Origin: CAYFSC01 sp964345695
GTDB taxonomy: Bacteria; Bacteroidota; Rhodothermia; Rhodothermales; Salinibacteraceae
DNA length: 9,852 bases
Direction of reading: 5' to 3'
Assembly: GCA_964345695.1 (NCBI GenBank)
Contig: CAYFSC010000118.1
Span: forward strand, 1-9,852
How positions within the stretch are numbered: position 1 is the stretch's first letter; each line of letters starts with the position of its first letter. Of the stretch, positions 7,057 to 9,852 are shown in pieces. Below the pieces are notes generated by a model, which was given only the letters and a program-made list of their open reading frames with translations, made no database searches and had not been told where the DNA came from. The translations under genes and the position numbers were made by a program.

Positions 7057-7222
7057 CAGAAAGGCCATCGAAGATTTCCTTTATACGTCCGCAGGGAACG
7101 CCGGGATGCCACTCCGATGCCAGAAACGCTGCGTCTCAGGATGCCCAGTCTTCGGGAGATGACATCGTCAACTCTGGGCGCTATGTTGGGGCAAGTTTCC
7201 ATCATGGCTTTCCCCGCTGGCG

Positions 7223-8845
7223 ATGACATCCATGAACCGCGTTGTATCCGCTGTTTCCCTTCTTTTCGTCTGCCTTTCCTTGACGCTTGTGCCGCCCGCC
7301 ACGGCTCAAGAGTTTGGATTCCAGGAGGCGCCCGATCGATCTCGCGGGGAAGGTCCCTACGACCGGCTGGTTCTCCGCGGAGCCACCCTCATCGATGGAA
7401 CGGGCGGTCCGCCGCGGGGGCCGGTCGACATCGTCGTGGAAAACGATCGCATCACGGCCATCGAGGGAGTGGGGTCGCCCGGCGGACCGATCTCCGAGTC
7501 GGCGCGCCCCGACGGCGGCGACCGAGTGATCGATGCTGCGGGCATGTACGTCCTGCCGGGCTTCATCGACATGCATGCCCATCTCGGCGGGCAGCCGCAG
7601 GGCACCCCAGCCGAGTACGTCCTGAAGCTCTGGATGGCACACGGCGTCACGACCGCACGGGAAGTCGCGGCCGGGAACGGGATCGAGTGGACGCTCGACC
7701 ACCGGTCGCGAAGCGCGGAAAACGCGATCACGGCCCCCCGGCTGGAGGTGTACGTCGCCTTCGGATCGGGCCGGGATGCTCCCATCACCACGCCGGAGCA
7801 GGCCCGTGCCTGGGTGCAGTCCATCAAAGAGCAGAGCGCGCAGGGCATCAAGTTTTTCTCGGCACCGCCGGACGTGCTGGAGGCGGCGCTCGATGAAGCC
7901 CAGGCCCAGGGTCTCCGCACGGCCATGCACCACGCGCAGAATGGAACGGCCCGCTACGACGTCCTCGATACAGCCGCTTGGGGCCTCACGACGGGCGAGC
8001 ACTTCTACGGCTACCCCGAGGCGCTCTACACCGACCGCACCATCCAGAACTACCCGGTCGACTACAACTATCAGGACGAAGAGGATCGGTTTGCCCGAGC
8101 CGGCCGCATGTGGCAGCAGGCCGCCAGTCCCGGCAGCGACCGGTGGAATCGGGTGCTCGACTCGCTGCGGGCCGTCGACTTCACGATGGTCCCCACCTTT
8201 GGCATCTACGAGGCAAACCGCGACCTGATGCGGGGCCGCACGGCCGAGTGGCACGACACCTACACGCTGCCCTCCCTCTGGGACTTCTTCCACCCTAGCT
8301 TCGAGAACCACGGGTCGTACCATTACTTCTGGTCGAGCACCGACGAAGCCGCCTGGGACACGCACTTCGACCGCTGGATGCAGTTCGTTAACACCTTCAA
8401 AAACCGGGGCGGACGCGTCGGCGTCGGCAGCGACTCCGGCTACATCTTCAAGCTGTATGGGTTCGGCTACATCCGGGAGTTGGAATTGCTGCACGAGGCC
8501 GGCTTTAACCCCCATGAGGTCATCCGGTCCGCCACGTTGGAGGGCGCACAGGCGCTCGGGATGGCGGATCAAGTCGGCTCGGTGGAGGTGGGCAAGCAGG
8601 CCGATCTCATCTTGGTCGACCGCAATCCGCTGGAAAACCTGAAGGTGCTGTACGGAACTGGGGCGCTGCACTTCAACAAAGACTCGCGCGAGTTGGAGCG
8701 GGTGGGCGGCATCGCGTACACCATCAAAGACGGGATCGTCTACGATGCCTCAGAGCTGCTGGAGGACGTGCGCACCCTGGTCGAGGCAGCGAAAGAGGCC
8801 CAGGGCATGGATGCGCAGGCGCCGCTCAACCTGCCGCGCCGGTGA
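7223..8845 (+). CDS. secreted metal-dependent amidohydrolase
   Basis: 540-residue amidohydrolase-superfamily enzyme with an export signal. The N-terminus has Arg6, a hydrophobic core at about 7-23 and a likely signal peptidase I site after Ala28 (ATA-QEFG); no lipobox is present, so the product should be periplasmic or secreted. The small beta domain begins at LVLRGATLIDGTGGPPRG (49-66). Metal-site residues appear in the expected order: His118 and His120 (GFIDMHAH), Lys210 (QGIKFF, a candidate carboxylated lysine), His236/His237 (AMHHAQNG), His260 (TTGEHFYGY) and Asp404 (VGSDSG). The C-terminal MADQVGSVEVGKQADLILVDRNPLENL (447-473) rebuilds the beta domain. The profile resembles imidazolonepropionase/Xaa-Pro-dipeptidase-like amidohydrolases; the substrate is unknown. 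The 143 residues between His260 and Asp404 are rich in Trp, Tyr and Phe. A second in-frame ATG at 7232 gives an equally good signal peptide, so the start is uncertain by three codons. Its 3' end faces the J-domain gene across 31 bp. Confidence 0.92.
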   Translation: MTSMNRVVSAVSLLFVCLSLTLVPPATAQEFGFQEAPDRSRGEGPYDRLVLRGATLIDGTGGPPRGPVDIVVENDRITAIEGVGSPGGPISESARPDGGDRVIDAAGMYVLPGFIDMHAHLGGQPQGTPAEYVLKLWMAHGVTTAREVAAGNGIEWTLDHRSRSAENAITAPRLEVYVAFGSGRDAPITTPEQARAWVQSIKEQSAQGIKFFSAPPDVLEAALDEAQAQGLRTAMHHAQNGTARYDVLDTAAWGLTTGEHFYGYPEALYTDRTIQNYPVDYNYQDEEDRFARAGRMWQQAASPGSDRWNRVLDSLRAVDFTMVPTFGIYEANRDLMRGRTAEWHDTYTLPSLWDFFHPSFENHGSYHYFWSSTDEAAWDTHFDRWMQFVNTFKNRGGRVGVGSDSGYIFKLYGFGYIRELELLHEAGFNPHEVIRSATLEGAQALGMADQVGSVEVGKQADLILVDRNPLENLKVLYGTGALHFNKDSRELERVGGIAYTIKDGIVYDASELLEDVRTLVEAAKEAQGMDAQAPLNLPRR

Positions 8846-8876
8846 TGGCAGGCGGCATCGGGAACTCCGGTTTGTC

Positions 8877-9629
8877 CTACCGCTCGCGTTGGGCAACCAA
8901 GAAACGGCGGAGGATGGGCGGCCGCACGTCCGTTCCCGTCAGGTCGAGACGGACACGCGTGCCGCCAGCGTCGGACGCCACCTGCGGGATGACCGGCGGG
9001 GCCGGGTGTACCGACGCTCTGGCATCCGGCGACAGGTGCAGGTCCACAACCGCCTCACCGTGCGGCCCGCGCACTTCTGCAACCTCGGCCCAGCGAATAC
9101 GCGCGACCTGCCGGTTTTCATACCAGACGCGCACCTCGTTCGGCCCAAGGCGAACGGCGTAGTCCTCGCTCGTCTCTGGAAACAGCCGAAAGATGATGAT
9201 GGCCAGCGCGCCGGTGACCCCCGATGCCCCGATGATCCCCCACAGCACAGCCTCCGGATCGTCGGCGCGCCACACGTCGAAGGCTTCCAAAATGAGGAAC
9301 GCGAGGACCGCGAGAAGCCCGACCCCGACGCGAGGCAGATAGTAGGAAATGCAGCCGGTCTCACGGATGCTGGTGGCCGTCAGCGTGGGGGGCACGGCGG
9401 CCTGCAGGCGGCGACGGCGGGCGTCGTAGTCGGCACGCCGCTGGGGACTGGACAATACCTCATACGCCTCGCGCACCCGCCGGAAGTGCGCGTTCGCCTG
9501 CGGGTCGTTCGGGTTGCGATCGGGATGGGTTTCCTTGGCGAGGCGGCGGAAGGCGCGCTCGATGTCGGTTTGCGACGCGGAGGGGGACACACCGAGACGC
9601 TCGTAGTAATTCGGCAGATCATCCGGCAT
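8877..9629 (-). CDS. membrane-anchored J-domain (DnaJ-like) protein
   Basis: 250-residue protein with an N-terminal J domain at about 6-70 (NYYERLGVSPSASQTDIERAF, then HPD at 35-37, then AYEVLSSPQRRADYD), complete through helix IV. J domains stimulate the ATPase of a DnaK/Hsp70 partner, and the HPD triad needed for that is intact. There is no Gly/Phe region, no CxxCxGxG zinc repeats and no DnaJ C-terminal substrate domain, so this is not DnaJ itself. Two hydrophobic stretches follow, about 98-116 (PRVGVGLLAVLAFLILEAF) and 127-149, probably a membrane hairpin with both ends in the cytosol. Residues about 155-245 are beta-strand-like (YAVRLGPNEVRVWYENRQVA, then RIRWAEVAEV), reminiscent of bacterial PH-like domains; that last call is weak. 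Only one lysine occurs in the whole protein. The start ATG lies 23 bp after the stop of the upstream minus-strand gene, suggesting cotranscription. Confidence 0.88.
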   Translation of the reverse strand: MPDDLPNYYERLGVSPSASQTDIERAFRRLAKETHPDRNPNDPQANAHFRRVREAYEVLSSPQRRADYDARRRRLQAAVPPTLTATSIRETGCISYYLPRVGVGLLAVLAFLILEAFDVWRADDPEAVLWGIIGASGVTGALAIIIFRLFPETSEDYAVRLGPNEVRVWYENRQVARIRWAEVAEVRGPHGEAVVDLHLSPDARASVHPAPPVIPQVASDAGGTRVRLDLTGTDVRPPILRRFLVAQRER

Positions 9630-9652
9630 GCCCTTTGGGGTCGTCGGCGGGG

Positions 9653-9850
9653 CTACGACACCTCCTCCGTCCGGTCACTTCGGTCGAACCGGTCGTCCTC
9701 AACCACGCGGATGTTGTCAAGATCCCGTAGGTCAATGCGAACGTGCCCGTCGCCCGAGCGCTCCAGGGTATCGGTGAAAGCGGCACAAACCACTTCGTCG
9801 AATCGGTAGGAAGAGCACACATAAACCCGATCGGTTGACGCCTCGTCGAT
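9653..9850 (-). CDS. C-terminal end of an unrecognised acidic protein, cut by the window edge
   Basis: An open frame runs in from the right edge on the minus strand for 65 codons and stops at TAG (9653-9655). The visible end starts IDEASTDRVYVCSSYRFDEV and finishes DDRFDRSDRTEEVS. It has 18 Asp+Glu, 9 Arg and no Lys, matching the acidic, lysine-poor style of its neighbours, which supports it over the basic frame overlapping it at 9619-9822. The VRIDLRDLDNIRVVED stretch looks like beta strands. I do not recognise the family. Its stop lies 23 bp before the J-domain start, so the two are probably one transcript. Confidence 0.6.
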   Translation of the reverse strand: MDEASTDRVYVCSSYRFDEVVCAAFTDTLERSGDGHVRIDLRDLDNIRVVEDDRFDRSDRTEEVS

Positions 9851-9852
9851 GG

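Larger units (their letters stand above)
6821..7222. other. divergent intergenic region, 402 bp, no convincing gene
   Basis: This region separates the start codons of the transporter (minus strand) and the amidohydrolase (plus strand), so it must hold both promoters. I see no reading frame that looks like a real protein and no tRNA fold. It contains several perfect inverted repeats, listed separately, plus GGAAC/GTTCC arms at 6845-6849 and 6864-6868. No -35/-10 pair with acceptable spacing and no clear Bacteroidota-type TTTG/TAnnTTTG pair could be placed. The 30 bases upstream of the transporter start, read on the minus strand, are about 25/30 pyrimidine. Confidence 0.7.

Noticed and set aside
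6993..7229. 78-codon minus-strand frame in the divergent intergenic region
   Set aside because: The product is basic and without a motif, unlike the acidic proteins of this window. It runs over the amidohydrolase start and through the palindromes.
7202..8671. 489-codon open frame antisense to the amidohydrolase
   Set aside because: It mirrors a gene with complete signal peptide and metal-site motifs. Long antisense frames are expected in G+C-rich DNA, and the translation shows no recognisable domain.
9619..9822. 67-codon minus-strand frame at the right edge
   Set aside because: It overlaps the J-domain start and the open frame at 9653-9850. The latter has the acidic, lysine-free composition of neighbouring genes and ends just before the J-domain gene, so it is the better choice.
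1..9852. Defence island, CRISPR array, transposon, prophage or secondary-metabolite cluster
   Set aside because: No direct-repeat array, transposase, integrase, nuclease, reverse transcriptase or synthase motif was seen on either strand.

Overview
The window is G+C-rich bacterial DNA. The predicted soluble proteins are strongly acidic and poor in lysine: the alcohol dehydrogenase at 2853-3863 has 54 Asp+Glu against 21 Lys+Arg, and the J-domain protein at 8877-9629 has one lysine in 250 residues. Several start codons follow pyrimidine-rich leaders with no Shine-Dalgarno motif. This fits a salt-adapted member of the Rhodothermota/Bacteroidota side of the tree, such as Salinibacter and relatives. 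That placement is inference from composition and gene style; there is no rRNA or other phylogenetic marker here.

Layout: seven complete protein genes and one gene cut by the right edge. Positions 25-4996 carry four genes on the + strand: an alpha/beta-hydrolase, an AidB-like acyl-CoA dehydrogenase, a zinc-dependent NAD(P)-alcohol dehydrogenase, and an aminoglycoside-phosphotransferase-fold kinase of the type found at the N-terminus of mammalian ACAD11. Gaps between them are 110, 144 and 59 bp, so they may be one loose operon or several units. Convergent to them, with a 39-bp gap, is a minus-strand SLC13-type membrane transporter with two cytosolic TrkA-C-like (RCK-C) domains (5036-6820). A divergent intergenic region of about 400 bp (6821-7222) holds several perfect inverted repeats. 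It is followed by a + strand gene for a secreted metal-dependent amidohydrolase (7223-8845). Facing that gene across a 31-bp gap is a minus-strand pair: a membrane-bound J-domain protein (8877-9629) and, 23 bp upstream of it, the C-terminal 65 codons of an unrecognised acidic protein (9653-9850).

How the genes may work together: the left block reads as acyl-CoA/alcohol metabolism. A hydrolase, an acyl-CoA dehydrogenase, an alcohol dehydrogenase and an ACAD11-like kinase side by side suggest breakdown of hydroxylated or lactone-type acids. The dehydrogenase, however, is of the AidB type rather than the ACAD10/11 type, and no acyl-CoA ligase is present, so this stays a hypothesis. The transporter, the amidohydrolase and the J-domain pair look like independent units.

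I found no CRISPR array, insertion sequence, tRNA, rRNA, toxin-antitoxin pair or recognisable defence system. The observations most worth following are the kinase/dehydrogenase neighbourhood, the J-domain/two-helix/beta-domain architecture, the palindromes at 6915-7056, and the pyrimidine-rich leaders.
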